Shown: positions 1 through 13,974, numbered from the stretch's first letter. The stretch: DNA of 64,000 nucleotides from Sipunculus nudus (GCA_026874595.1 CM049306.1:102127142-102191141); one strand, 5' to 3'. A program made the numbers and translations. The notes: generated by a model not told the origin, from the letters alone.

Positions 1-84
1 GTACTGCTTTTGCCTGTTTAGCAAAAACTTGCGCTTCCACCTCTTGTTATTTGAGGTTCCTAGAACTTTATGCTTCTCAATATG

Positions 85-181
85 TTTTAGTTTTAATTTT
101 CCCCTGAAGATGTCTCCACATGTCATAGTGCCTGTATTTTAGTTTTCATTGTCCCCTGAAGATGTCTCCACATGCCATAAT
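85..181. repeat. 52-bp tandem duplication
   Basis: The block containing CCCCTGAAGATGTCTCCACA occurs twice, at 101 and 153, with similar flanking T-rich sequence. It is a simple local duplication with no coding potential. Confidence 0.75.
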
Positions 182-204
182 TTAAGTTGTGATTTGGGAA
201 TTAA

Positions 205-465
205 AGGGAAATTTTTTTTTTGAGCTAGTGATAATAAATTTTCAGACAGACACTCCAAACCAAGTTATGCATGAGAGCAATCAATGACCCACATTTGAAT
301 GAAATTGGAAAATATTGACAAAAGTTAGTGCATGGAAACAAAAACCTGACAGACGGACAGACAGAGAGAAAGACAGCTGGACAGACAGACAGACGGATGG
401 ACAGACAGACAGACACACAAACTCCAATCAATGTCCCCTGTTCTGCGGAAGCAGGAGACAACTAA
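205..465. repeat. Interspersed repeat fragment with GACA/GACG microsatellite
   Basis: Positions about 345-415 are a degenerate GACA/GACG tetranucleotide run. Its flanks are non-repetitive. The layout, a microsatellite inside a short element, resembles the GGAC-bearing repeats later in the window, but the flanking sequence differs. The 78-residue minus-strand reading frame here is low-complexity (Ser/Val/Cys/Leu) and comes from the microsatellite, so it is not a gene. Confidence 0.5.
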
Positions 466-590
466 GTTTAAATATATAATTATTCACAAGATAATGATCA
501 TCAGATAAAGGTGAAATAGATAATACTGCAAATTGTTATGTGAGTATAAATGAAAATTTAAATGTAACCCCCCCCCCCCACCCCGCTCTA

Positions 591-785
591 TCTAAAACAA
601 ATTTCATCTACTCCTTATTTATCTTTAAAACCTTTATTTATCTAAAACAAACTTCATCTACTCCTTATTTATCTTTAAAACCTTTATTTATCTAAAACAA
701 ATTTCATCTACTCCTTATTTATCTTTAAAACCTTTATTTATCTAAAACAAATTTCATCTAATCCTTATTTATCTTAAAACCTTCA
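591..785. repeat. 50-bp tandem repeat, about 3.9 copies
   Basis: Units begin TCTAAAACAAA at 591, 641, 691 and 741 with exact 50-bp spacing and only a few substitutions. A short poly-C tract at about 570-579 precedes the array. Confidence 0.9.
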
Positions 786-2969
786 GTACTTTTCCATTTA
801 ACAAAAGTACGCCTCTGTAATAGCAAGACTTCTAATTTAGGGAACTTCTGCACACTTATACACTTGAACTGGGATTTAGACAAAACACAGCACAAGTTTA
901 TTATTTATTAAGAAAAATAATGATTGGCACTATGGATGCATTTCACTGTGGGAGGTCACTCTATCAGGGGGTCAGGGACCTTTGATGTACTGGATTGAAG
1001 TTAATACTTAGGTTAAACATAAATATTAATCAGAATCATTGAGACATCAGGAGAAATATATCACCACTGATCATTTAGCTATCTTCATGGGCATTCATTA
1101 GATGGCATATAATGACCTATAAAAAAACATTTTTTTTCTTTAAGCCTATAAATCAAATGACCTTTCAGACATGAAACAGTAGATATGAACATCGGGTACT
1201 TCCAAGTCTGGGTGTATTCTTCTACAAGACAATGTACATTTTACAGGCAGGGTGCTTTCTGTTTGACATCTTTCAGCCTCTACAGACAGGACTGAGATTG
1301 AGAAAAGACCCGACAGAATCCCTGGCCTGATAAGGTGTCTGGCCAGGAATATGATTCCAGCCCAGCTAAACAATGCTGTCATCTCATTAGCCTCCCCGGT
1401 CTGGTGGCCTGATAGTCACATGGCACCGCACAAAAAATGCTACATCATAAACCTCACCTGACATCATGTCCTCATCAAAATTTAACTCTGGAGTTCTTAT
1501 AAAAAAGACACTGTGGAGAATGGTATGCATTCTGACATATGGTAGTTTACATTATTAAGGCATATATAATAGAAGCATCCCACAAAAGGAACTTCCCCCA
1601 CCCCCTCCCTCCCCCCATATGACACAGGCTTGCATTCATTAGTATGCAGATTTCTGGCTATCTTATATTATTTTAAAAATGACTGGCTTTGGAAGGACAG
1701 AATATATTCTTTCTTAAATAGCAAGCATCCTTAAACAGAGGTGTCCAGAGAGAGAGGTTTTACTGTACCTAGTGTCATCAGTATGAGGCGGCTAGACACC
1801 ACACAGCCCCTGAAAAATCTATTTTATCTTCAAACTGGTATGAATTTTTTTGTTATCATGTATCTTCTCTTTTTACTTCCATGAACCTAGGAAGCATTAG
1901 AACAACATAAACTTGTCCACGGGGCTCAGTATTCTCTTGTGTTCTGTACATACGAAGCATGGAAACTCATGCTTCTGACACAGTGACGTGATATGAATGC
2001 AATCCCCTGCTGCATAAAGAGTCCTGCTGTCTGCCATACACAGACATTTTTCTGAGGCCGAGTAGGCCTTGTCTTTTCCTATGCCCAGCTTCCACTGAGT
2101 TCACAGGGATCCGTACTGTGACTACAAAGGTCATGGGTTCATTTCCCTCCCACGATTTGAAAGCAACCAAGGCCTTTTAAAGTATACAATCCTGCTTCTG
2201 GCACAACAGTCAACAGGGCAAGACCTTCGTATTCTCCTTTTTTGTCATTCTGATCAATAAATGAAATCCTTGCATACATAAAGTCTGTGGCATAGCCATT
2301 ATTCATATATTCAAGGTTTCTTTTTCACCACACAACCAGTAATATATGTTGCCATGAATGGCCTTGCTCTCAATGTTTTTACGTAAAATGTTTTTCTGCC
2401 ACCTGTGACCTGTTCCAAAGGAAACAAACCACAGAATTAAGCTCTGCTTTATGTGCATAAACCTAGTAAAGAAAAAGGTTCTATACACAGAAGTCCAGCA
2501 AACCAGGAGGGGAGCCTGAAACATATGTATGAGCAGCTACATGGAACCTTATAAATTATGGCACAATTAGACTGGCCCAGTCGATGCCATGGTAAAGGCT
2601 TAATTCCTTCCACTAACATAGCTATCAAATTTGCCCTTGCTGTGTCTCAACGCTTAGGTACCATAATGCTTGTCCAGCAGAGATATGTCATAAAACATGG
2701 AGGTCCATGTATGGACTACACGTGAATGCAACCAAGCACAAGGGAATCGTCAGGACCTTAAAGAGCCTTGTGACACTTTAATTATATGCAAATATCAGAG
2801 ATTCACAATAGAGAATTTACAGGGTTTTAGTGGAAAGAGCTGGCACTGAGTGACATCTAATGGTACATGGAATCACGTTTTTTTTACGCATTTTAGTAGC
2901 ATTCAAATGAATCTATCCCATGAAAGACTTTAAAGAATCTTTAGCATCAGCAAACATAACACATGACAC
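786..2969. other. Non-coding stretch, probably ST7 intron 1
   Basis: Reading frames up to 78 residues occur on the minus strand, but none has a recognisable domain or a run of plausible splice junctions. No repeat structure stands out. Confidence 0.5.
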
Positions 2970-4437
2970 TTGCAATCCTGGTTCATGGTAAGTGCCGACA
3001 ATAGACCTTACTGTCAATCCTGGTCCATGCTAAGTGCTGACATTAGACCTCATGTCAATCCTAGTCCTTTCTAAGTGCTGACATCAGACCTCATTGTCAA
3101 TCCTGGTTTATGGTGAGTGCTGACATTAGACTTCATTGTCAGTCCTGGTTCATGGTAAGTGCTGACATTAGACCTCATTGTCAAACCTTTTCCAAGCTTA
3201 CTACTGACATTAGACCTGATTGTCAATCCTGGTTCATGCTAAGTGCTGACATTAGACCTCACTGTCTATCCTGGTTCATGGTAAGTGCCGATAATAGACC
3301 TTACTGTCAATCCTGGTCCATGCTAAGTGCTGACATTAGACCTCATTTTCAATCCTGGTACATGCTAAGTGCTGACATTAGACCTCATGTCAATCCTGGT
3401 CCTTTCTAAGTGCTGACATCAGACCTCATTATCAATCCTGGTTTATGGTAAGTGTTGACATTAGACTTCATTGTCAGTCCTGGTTCATGGTAAGTGTCAA
3501 CATTAGACCTTACTGTCAATCCTGGTCCATGCTATGTGCTGACATAAGACCTCAATGTATATCCTGGTTCATGCTAAGTGCTGACATTAGACCTCATTGT
3601 CAATCCTGGTTCATGCTATGTGCCGACAATAGACCTTACTGTCAATCCTGGTCCATGCTAAGTGCTGACATTAGACCTCATTTTCAATCCTGGTACATGC
3701 TAAGTGCTGACATTAGACCTCATGTCAATCCTGGTCCTTTCTAAGTGCTGACATCAGACCTCATTGTTAATCCTGGTTTATGGTAAGTGCTGACATTAGA
3801 CTTCATTGTCAGTCCTGGTTCGTGGTAAGTGCCGACATTAGACCTTACTGTCAATCCTGGTCCATGCTAAGTGCTGACATTAGACCTCATTTTCAATCCT
3901 GGTTCATGCTAAGTGCTGACATAAGACCTCATGTCAATCCTGGTCCTTTCTAAGTGCTGACATCAGACCTCATTGTCAATCCTGGTTTATGGTAAGTGCT
4001 GACATTAGACCTCACTGTCAATCCTGGGTCATGGTAAGTGCCGACATTAGACCTTACTGTCAATCCTCGTCCATGCTAAGTGCTGACATTAGACCTCATT
4101 TTTCAATCCTGGTCCATGCTAAGTGCTGACATTAGACCTCATGTCAATCCTGATCCTTTCTAAGGGCTGACATCAGACCTCATTGTCAAACCTTTTCCAA
4201 GCTTACTACTGACATTAGACCTGATTGTCAATCCTGGTTCATGCTATGTGCTGACATTTGACCTAATTGTCAATCCTGGTCCTTTCTTAGGGCTGACATC
4301 AGACCTCATTGTCAAACCTTTTCCAAGCTTACTACTGACATTAGACCTGATTTTCAATCCTGGTTAATGCTATGTGCTGACATTTGACCTAACTGTCAAA
4401 CCTTGTCCTTGCTGAATGCTGACATTTGACCTCTTCA
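2970..4437. repeat. 42-bp minisatellite, about 35 units, with a 335-bp higher-order repeat
   Basis: The unit is roughly 'AGTGCTGACATTAGACCTCA' followed by a TGTCAATCCTGGTTCATGCTA-like half. Most units are 42 bp and some are 41. Because 42 is a multiple of three, two frames stay open for 99 codons (3110-3409 and 3445-3744), giving a 14-residue SADIRPHCQSWF-type repeat. These are array by-products. The block starting at 3110 recurs at 3445 and about 3780, an eight-unit period of 335 bp. The 3' end (4180-4437) holds more diverged units. Confidence 0.92.
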
Positions 4438-5416
4438 ATTTATATTTATAACCCTGAAATCAGGCTATCTTGTCATTTCCTGGTAATTATGGACCAAACC
4501 TTTCCAGTAATCAGTAAAATCAATAAACAAAAGAACAATTATATTGTTATTAAATAAAGGACATCCATATGATTTTAAAATTGTAGCTGTCTCAATAACA
4601 TGTGGTATGTATAAAACTGAAATGTCACTGGTAATGTTTTGTTCTGTCTTGATTACTGATATATGATATTAATATAACCACTGTTAACTGTGTGTGTACA
4701 CACATTTAGTAACCAAAAAACATTGTTATACCAAGTTCTGACATAATAAAAGTCAATATATCATAAATAAATCCAGTCACAATGAAGCGCCGTCATCAAT
4801 GCATGAGTAACTTCAAGTATGATATTATAAAGAGATCTTCCTTGATTTTAAATAATGGGCAGGAAAAATTTAATTTTTATTATAATGTAAGTATTATTAT
4901 TTTAGATTTTTATTTCACCTTTAAAAATATTTTTTTACTTCAAATTTAAAAGAAATTAATAAGGCCATTAATATTTCCTCATTCCTGAGGCAGAACACAT
5001 AAAACCCTTACACATGACAAATTGTATTGATATAGCGAGCCTGGTCCTCCCACGCATTATTGACTTATGGTCGACAGCCACCTGTTCTACTGACAGCTTG
5101 CACATGCAGCGGACAAACAGGAACAGTTCATGACACAGCTGATGATGCAGACAGAGCTTCTGCTACAGACAACACTTCTGTCCACATACAGTTTATCTTC
5201 TTAATTGCAACAAATGATTAGGGAAGTGAATGTACATCTGGCAACATCATTTACATACTTATTACATACACCTCTCATATTAACAATACAATATGATACA
5301 TAGGAGGTACAGTCCTGCTTATAATTAGATAAGGCTAATATTCTTTGCTCTTCACAGAGATATAATGGATGACATTGAACCTGTAATTGAAGAATGATGT
5401 TTCACCTCCCATGACT
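4438..5416. other. AT-rich non-coding stretch
   Basis: I see no gene, tandem repeat or splice-supported exon here. The 5040-5200 part is less AT-rich than its surroundings but has no recognisable protein. Confidence 0.5.
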
Positions 5417-5880
5417 TACTGTGTTTGCCTATTTGTTAGCGAGGGTTTTATTTTTTCGTGAAAAAAAAAATATAATCGCAAAATGAAACCCTCGGGTAAT
5501 AAGCTGCCCTATTATGGAGGATGACCAAGAGGATATGATGCATCTGCAGATTCTGCACAAATGACTTAGTAAACGCACCTCTGAAAACATGGTTTGTAAA
5601 TCAACAACATAATCTGTGGATGGTATCGCATCCTTCTTATGCAAACACTAAATGATAATAGTCAAAACATCGACTATGAGACAGGTTATAATACAATCAC
5701 TATAACGGTAATGAGTGAGGTATTGTGGGATTTATTTTTATTTTATAATATATATAAATATTATTGTACTTCGATTTAATAGTTTCTAGTGCAATCGTAA
5801 AAATTAAAAACCCTCGCAAAACATTTAAAATGAAGAAATCGCGAAATTTCAGCCTCGTGAATATGAAGCCAACCACAGTA
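5417..5880 (-). mobile_element. MITE, CTGTGGTTG family, copy 1
   Basis: The left end reads TACTGTGTTTGCC and the right end AAGCCAACCACAGTA. These are imperfect terminal inverted repeats flanked by TA. Subterminal GCGAGGGTTTTA and CCCTCGCAAAA blocks are also inverted. Relative to the copies at 31296 and 41602 it lies in the opposite orientation. It has no coding capacity, as expected of a non-autonomous DNA transposon that duplicates TA. Two overlapping frames of 66 and 75 residues inside it are artefacts. Confidence 0.75.
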
Positions 5881-8800
5881 TATGGTGCTCGAAAGACTAT
5901 TGTTATAATGTCAGACATTCCTTTCAATCAGTTGACCAAATACCACCAGAATTTTGGCTATTGATTCTGGCCTTCTGATGATATTAATACAACAAAAATA
6001 TGGTTAAACCTTTCAAATGATCAGCATCTTTGAATGTATTATGTAAAACATAGAATGCAAAACATCTGGTAGAATTTTTCTGTATTACTGGTGTATTAAG
6101 ATGTTTTCTTTGGCAAAATAGCTAATTATAAAGTGACCAAAATAAAAGGTCAGTGATGGCAGAGGCATATACATGTGATGACTTGTCTTGTTATATAACT
6201 GCCCAGGGTATCTGGCCATATTAATTTAAATGATTAGAGATTTGTGAACATGGCTGACCATCAGCATCACAGGTAGCCCCCTTTCCTATTTCAGCATACA
6301 GTGCATCAGATAATAAAAATAATATCTATTTTATCTAAGGGTAAAATTAGGCACCTTAGTTCTCAAGTCACTCAAGCTTATAAAAGAATTATTTTCCTTG
6401 AGAACTTCACACCGTCTGACCAGAGACCAGTCCATTCTCAGCTCTGTCTGCTTTAGTGGTGATCAGAAATATTTGTCAAATGAAAATTCTCCATGGAATA
6501 TTAGTTGTTCTAGCCTGGATTATATATAAATGATCAAGTAATTATTTCAACATATCACATATACAATGTCTTATCTAGTGTGTAAACTCATTTCAGGAAT
6601 TTACATTTTGATTTTCTCATTCTATAGTTTCACTTAATTTTAAGATTTTTTTTAAACTGGGCTGTAAAAAAGATTAGATTTAACAGTAAAGCAGATATTG
6701 ATATTTTATAGATAATAGATACAGTTTCCTTTGGAGTGGTGTGAATTACCCTGCCTAATGGAACAACCAAGTTTGAAAGGTGATTTCTAATTATATCTCA
6801 CTCAATGTTTTTTTTTAAAGTAGGCTCTATGGAACAAACTTATTTATAACCAGCTGTGTTACCAAAATATGTTGTTCTATAAATAGATCTTATACATAAA
6901 TGATCAAAGAACCAATTGTGTTACTGGTTCTCCTATGTATTGACTTGAGGCACATTTAAACATAAAAATACAGCATACTTCAAGGCTGCATAGTTATCTA
7001 ACAAGTTCCCACTTTTATATGAGGAAGATTCAATAATTTAACTTTTGTTAATTAAGCAGCTTTCTCTGCCATAGATTCAGTATTAAAGGGGTACAACAAA
7101 GGTAGAAAAAAACACACTTATATACCACACACCTGTTGATACAGAATGATGGTGGTCTGTGGTCTCTGAGTGCTTTCTAGTATAAAACTGGTTTCAATCA
7201 CAAAATTAACTGCTTGGCAAACATATCACAGCCGTTTTTCAGATTATCAAGAAACCTGAGGTTTGTCACATACACGGCGTCACATGTATGGCTGCTTCTT
7301 CATGAGATTTCCTTCATATTAAATATAAAATGGAGCACTTCAAAGACTGGTAGAAGCAGGCTTTGATTTATCAAATGGTACTCTCAAAACTGCATTTATT
7401 TATGAGACAAAACTAGAGGTGTGAAAAAGATAATCTATTTGAAAATTCTTATTTTGAACAGATCAATGTGCTTGGATCTTTGATAAATTTAAAATTAATC
7501 CTCACTGAGAGATACCAAAGCCTCCTTTAACCCTTTCAAGCATGACACTCCAGATGACCAAGATTTATTCAATTTATATGCTTAAGAGCATTCTACTCCT
7601 GTACCTAATAAATTCAATAATTTTGAATACAACATACCTGATTTACACAACAATCGTTTAAAGTTTGCAACTGTATTTAAAGAAATTGGAAAAAAATGGT
7701 GCCATAAAGAGACTCTTTGGATCAAGACACCACAATTATCAGAATTAAAACATTAAAAGCTGATTATAACCAAACTGATCAATAAAATGGTTGTAAAATA
7801 TATATATACTTGTTTAAATGTGCCATTTGTAATAATTCATATTTCATTTTCATGAAACTGGACAGTAAATTATTCAAAGGGAGAAATTACAGTGGAATAA
7901 ATTTCCTGAGACAAAATGTTCCATAACATTCACTGGATGATGCCCAGCCTTGTAAATCACTGGTTGCCAGGTGGAAAGAGATATGTTACACCGTGTAGGT
8001 GAGAAACATTTCTTGTTTCTCTGTATTGGCACATTACTTGACACCATGATTTTATATCCCCTGACACCACTTAACACCTCGTTCCTGTTTATTCCTATCT
8101 GCACCTGTCTGTAGCTGACACAATGCTCATTTACAATGACATTAACAATTAGTAACTACCTCCAGGTTAGATGCTTCAAGTCATTACTGACACCTTATTA
8201 ATACTTATATGATGAATAATAGGTCCTAAAGCACAATGTAAGCAGCCAAGCAGTTAAACAGAAATTCCGTACTTAAAACTGATACCATGAATTTATAACC
8301 AAATCCTGCTTTCAGAGGTCTCAAATTATAATCTCCTTAATGCTGTCATCCAATACTAATGACATGAGAAAAGTCAATGGTTCTTTAAACTGCTTTAGAT
8401 GACTACAAACCTTCCAAGTGAAGTTTTATAAATCATCTCATCATAATACCAGTTTTTTACAGACAGACAAACAGGCAAACACAGAAGGTAAAACATTGAC
8501 TACATTCTACCTGTTCCTCCATAAAATGACTCTTGCCTTTTGTTTTACAAACAGAACTTTATAGCTTTATGTTTCAAAAGGAATACCTACACTCCTTCTA
8601 CCCTTCTAGTTACATCAGTAATACATTGTTTGAGATATCTATAATATGTACCATGAATTTTAAAAATTCATCAAATTCTGTTGTGACCTTTCAAAAGGAA
8701 TTAACTTAAGTTCAAATATTTATATATATACTCAGAGAAAGCCAGAAATCATATAAACTCTATTGAACAGGTAGGTGAGTAGCTGACATCATATAATATG

Positions 8801-11800
8801 GTTATCTGATTTTTAAACTACAAAAGCAATGATCAATATATCGAGGGATGCAACACCCTGCATACCTCCATCTTTCATAATCATGACAGTTATCATGACA
8901 ACGTGCTGATGACATGATGATGATGATGACAGTGCCAGGAGGCTGATACTAATGGAGCAGTCTGTGACTGTTGATCAGTGCCAGCAGTCAGCTGGACCTG
9001 ACCACACTGATGCTAATCACTGATGCTCCATCATAGGATGAGGCAAATTGGTTTTCAATACTAGTAAGCACACAGCAAATGCTCTGTTACTGAAGGCTAA
9101 TATCCCAGAGGTTCACACATTGCCAGATAATCAAATCTCATTTCAATTAGATAACCGGAATCAGAGGGCAAGAGGTCAGCAAGCCTACCCAGGTCAATGT
9201 GGAAATCAAGAATAAAAGCTTTCTAAATATGTTTATTATTTAAACAGTCTAACATCTTTAGGACTTAAACTTTAGCAATTGACTCTATACATCCCTTAAT
9301 ATATGCAAAGAAGTGATAAATTCTTGTCTTAAGTAAAAATATAATACAAAGGATGCATGCCTTGTGGAAAATGCTATGTTTAAATTATTTTAATTACTGA
9401 GTGGATGGAGCATGACATGTAAACCTTGTGCAGTCTATAGACTTAGCACTTGGAATGTAAGCCTTGTGGCACAAAACACTGTAATATGCAATAACTGTAT
9501 ATCATCACAGTTTCTAACAGGAAATGCTTTGGTGTAACGTTGTGTAAACTACAGTACAGATTTAAGAGCATAAGCCTGTAGAATATATGGAATACTGGGC
9601 ATTACTTACTGGATTTACAATGCACCAATAAAAAATTACTCTTTTAGTTTTATAATATGAATTTATTGTATGAATAAAGCAAATATCTTTTAAATGGTGC
9701 CACTTTATACATCATACTTTAAATATTAAAAAAAGAATCAGAATTATCTGAAGGAAGTAAATTACCTTACATGAATCACATATGTAACTTCAAGTCAATT
9801 ATAAATAACACTCTTTTCAATAGTTACTGAAGAGGTAAATAACTTCACTAAATGGAATTGACGATCACTATTTTTGCAATCCCTGTAATACACTATTAGG
9901 AAGAACAGTTTACTAATTCAATGCTGTTACATTTTATTTCTACTACACACCTCAGTAGAAAATTTTCAAATTATAAACTTATTAGCTTAAATTTGAAAAG
10001 TGAGAAATAATTATATTTATAAACAAATAAGAATAACACAAACAACTGACAGTGTTGCTGGCTGACAGTGATGTCATGTTTCCCATATGGATCAATCCTT
10101 GGAGAGTGATTACATAATATTCTGTCTGCCCAGAAAAGCCATCAGATATGAAATTACGTGATCTGCCCTCAGTGTGTGAAAGTCATCAACAGTAAAACAT
10201 GGACTCTGCTTGTTTATAAACCATCTTCATCAATACAGCTCATTCAAATACTTGTATCCACTGAACACTAGATTACTGTGCAAATATACTTACAATCCAT
10301 GGTGTTTGCAGATCACTACGACGGCCCAAGAGGTGACTTGGAGTACATAAATTGTCGGTAATTTATGCCAGTAATATCTCCGTGAACAGCCACAAGCAGT
10401 CGATGTGACGGCAGAGAATTAAAGAAGCATTGGGCTGGGAGCCACGCACAAGTAGAAGAGGCTGGGTTATAATCTTAGCTGAATGACATGTGAGATGTCC
10501 TGCCACATACAAAGAACCCAGGTATCTCTCTCACGCAGAGGAATGAAATGATTTAACAGCAGCATCCAAAGAGGCAGAACGCAGCATTTTCCATGAACGG
10601 AGAGTAGCCACTGTCTGGCGAGCTCATTAACAAGTCTCTTTGTCACCATCAACTTGGTCTCTTGTCGTGGGCAGTGTGAAGCAGCATCAGCCCCCAATTA
10701 ATATCTAAAATAGCCAGGTCCTCCTTGCAAACTCTGTGGGTGACCATGTGACAGCATTCACTGCCGTTGACTTGGCGACCGCTGCTGGAGGAGGGATGCG
10801 GGAGTTGGCGTGATGCTGGCAGTGTAGTACACAATATCATGAACACCTGCTGGGGGGACACAGCCAGGAAATATGATTAAAGTTTCATAAGCTTTTGTGT
10901 ATGATACATACAAATACAAAGGCTGGAGAGACACCGGGCTATCTCAGGCTGATGTGTTGGCTGTCAGGACTGTGTCCATTTCTCTAGACCAAGTGTGAGT
11001 TCATTCACTGAACCCAAATAATCAATACACGCCTTGTTATCCCAAGTCCCAGTTTCAAAATCATTTCAATGTTCACTTGCAGGAAAAATATTCAAACAAA
11101 CTGTGAGGGGAAATTATAAGAGTAACTGTACCACATCCACAGCTGATAATAGCTCTCACTGACCAATGACAATACTAGGGTATGTTTGCCTCGACGACAG
11201 CCATTGGGAATTACTGGTAAAAACCACAAAATGATGTACTGTTGTTCACTATGAATGACACAATGTGAGACTTCAGTAACATTTGCTACCTGCCTGACCA
11301 AGTACATGTAATGAGCGCTGCTGATGACAGGACAGTCATAAATGGCTTGGCCACACTTTTTTGTTCTTATACACACAGATGTGGTCTTCCCAGGCCTAGT
11401 AATAATATACCATGTGGCTAGAAAACCATGCCATTGCATATAAACAGGCAAATCTCAGCATTCAGATGAACCGATCATAATGTATTTAAATGGATGTACC
11501 ACTGCAGTGTTGTACTGAGGGATTTCCTGCTAATTAGAGTACATGTGCACCTCCACAGCATCATTCTACATTCTTGTGCATTTTATTTGTACTAACAAAA
11601 TCAGCAGGGCTGTAACCATTCACCAGTTCACCGATACATCACCATAGAATGTCAAATATTGTACCAGAGGTTCCCATATCAATTTGTTATTTATTTTAAT
11701 TATCCCTTGGAAAAAGATGTCCAACATTTATGAACAGTCTTTAAGCAACATTTGAGGCATCGAAGTGAAACCTCATTGGCAAGAAAGAAGCAGAACTGCA

Positions 11801-11980
11801 TCTAATTAACTAATTGTTTGGAGATTAAATTCATTAAAGGTTTGGAAATAAATTTGACTAAAATAAGCTAATTTACATTTCTATATACAAGGGAAAATTC
11901 AGCGTGGAATCAAAATCATTTATGTTTTGTACCATGTATTGTATCATGAGCAAATTATCACAATATGTATCATATCATGA
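5881..11980. other. Long non-coding stretch, probably ST7 intron 1
   Basis: Mostly AT-rich unique sequence. Two patches are less AT-rich: 8870-9180 and 10330-10870. The longest reading frame in the window lies here (11092-11451 minus, 119 residues) but has no recognisable family signature or convincing splice context. I support no exon here. Confidence 0.5.
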
Positions 11981-11984
11981 GACC

Positions 11985-12245
11985 GGCTTCTCTGGCTCAG
12001 GGGTATAGCACAGGACCCAAGGGAGGTCGTTGGTTCAAATTTCAGCCAAGGAGCAGTGAGATTTTCACAGTCGGCCCAGGCTTATTGGGAAGGATGTATC
12101 CCACAGCTGTGTATCACTCACAAATGAGTGTGTCTTTGGAAGGTTCCTGGAGTGTTATGACCCAGCAATGGGGCTGATAACACACTCAGGACCTGCAGGT
12201 GAGGTAGACACCAGGCCTGGGTGACACCAGGATATAAAATAAATG
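11985..12245 (+). mobile_element. tRNA-derived SINE
   Basis: The head has an A-box-like TGGCTCAGGGG at 11993-12003 and a B-box-like GGTTCAAATTTC at 12032-12043, spaced as in a tRNA gene. A non-tRNA body of about 190 bases follows and ends near an A-rich stretch. This is the usual layout of a Pol III SINE. A 70-residue frame crossing it is incidental. Confidence 0.6.
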
Positions 12246-13190
12246 ATATGAAGGAAGTGCTACTGCCCTGTCATGTAGTCCCAAACTGAAATGGAACTCT
12301 GCAGATGAAAATACTTAGACAGCATTAAAAACAAGAGCCAAGGGTCACTGTGCTCAGCTGAAATTGACCATGAGGGTAAAAATCTAAAATAATATCAATT
12401 GGAGATAAAGTGTAGGAGGAAAAGGTAATATAGGCCATGGTTGGTTTATATGATTGGTTTGTATTGATGAGCAAGAAATTGCTGCAAATAATATTTTGTG
12501 ACCTGACCATGTGTTTCTTAATGTTGAAACTGAAGCATGTGAGCAGTTTGTGAACAAATGATCCGTACTATTACCATGGTCATTAGTTGGCTCTTTGATT
12601 AACTGTTGACAATTCAGTAGTTTACACATTTGTTTAATTGAATCTATTGAATAATATTGTATAATATTGTATAATATATATTATTAAATATATATGCATT
12701 TTTTTATTTTATGAAATGTATACAGTTGAAATATAACTAATTAACAACATACACACAGGGCAAACAAAGCCTGATCTCCAATTCAGCTGAGGCAGGAAAA
12801 TAATGAACAAATGTTTGTATTATATCCTCATTTTTTTATCACACCAATTTTTTTTGTAAGTTTATATTTCTATACATTTCCAATATAACATATATATCTG
12901 AATATATCATTAGAAAAGCTATGAGAAAATGGCCCTGCTAAAATGAAACTCTGTAAATTATAGAATAATGGACATGAGCTAAACCATTTAGTGATGCACC
13001 AAGGGAACAAATAGGCCTACGATAAGTGTTATATAAAAGTAACATTTCATAAACAAATAATGTGTGAAGGTAATTAAGTTTTCAAAAGTTAAATATATGG
13101 CCATATGTGTTAAAAATTAATCCTACAAAATTTGACCAATATTCCTAGTTTTAATACTTATTTAACAGTGTTATTCACACCTAGGCCCTG
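12246..13190. other. AT-rich non-coding stretch
   Basis: Contains a short repeated ATAATATTGT motif near 12650-12680 and otherwise no structure I can support. Confidence 0.5.
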
Positions 13191-13960
13191 GTGTTTGGGG
13201 GGGGGGGGGGGGGGGGTTGCCTGAGAAAAAGGCTCCCTGTGGTATGGTATTAAATGCAGACAGCCTGATCAAGCTCAACTAAGTGGAGACAGCTGCACTG
13301 AATGACCTACAGTCACCAAATTTAACTGCTTGAAAATGTAAGGGAATACAACAAGAGCCTCCAAAACAAATTCAATTACTAGCCTACTTTTGCAGCTTTT
13401 CTTCTTCAAATTTCAGATTTTAACAGATTAAATCCTTATGTGCACATGCTGTAAAAATTAAATCCACAGTACTTACAGGAAAAAAAATGTGCTGTGGCCA
13501 AAGTTGGGCACAATTTAAGGTACCAATTTTTATATTTGCTAATATTTTAAAAAATTTAAAATATTTTGATCTAATTTTGGGTATACAATTTAATTTTGAT
13601 TAATTTAGGTTATATTATTGGAAAAAAGTCCTTAGTTTAACATGTTTTGTGTCAAGCAATCAAATATCTTTTCTGATTTTTTACAAAATGCATTATGTTT
13701 GAGCCCATAACTTTTTTAAATTATACAAAACAGACCTTCTTTCTGGCATGTATATAGGAACAATACAGAGGAATATTTATGGTAAATATGAGGAAAAACA
13801 GATGAGTGGTTTTGATATTAGGCAGTCCTGAAGTGTGAAAATATGTTTTAAATAAAAAATTAAGGTTTTTCCTTAATTTCTCAAAGGAACAAAGTCGCAA
13901 AGACCCAGTTTTCAGCTTGGTAGGAGATCTTTGGGACATCTAACATTATGCCAACAGCCG
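13190..13960 (+). mobile_element. Interspersed family 1, copy A (3' truncated)
   Basis: Begins at a run of about 20 G (13197-13216). Shared blocks follow in order: a GTGCCATGGTCAAAGTTGGG-like block, a TTTGGGTATACAAT-like block, GGCCCATAACTT, TTTCTGGCATGT, GATATTAGGCAGTCCTGAAG, TTTTTCCTTAATTTCTCAAA and GGGACATCTAACATTATGCC. It stops at 13951, before the GGAC microsatellite and terminal dyads seen in full-length copies. No protein is encoded, so it is non-autonomous. Confidence 0.75.
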
Positions 13961-13974
13961 GGGGAGCACAGAGA

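Noticed and set aside
1967-2170. 67-residue minus-strand frame considered as a possible ST7 exon 2
   Set aside because: The sequence does not resemble the ST7 segment expected after the first exon (second membrane helix and FEWWYF-like motif), and I saw no such motif by eye elsewhere on the minus strand.
3110-3744. Two 99-residue repeat proteins with 14-residue units
   Set aside because: They arise because the 42-bp minisatellite unit is divisible by three. Units of 41 bp break the frame and there is no conserved start or promoter.
11092-11451. Longest reading frame in the window, 119 residues, minus strand
   Set aside because: No recognisable domain, no splice context, and a length plausible by chance in 64 kb. 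It may deserve a database search, but I cannot call it a gene.
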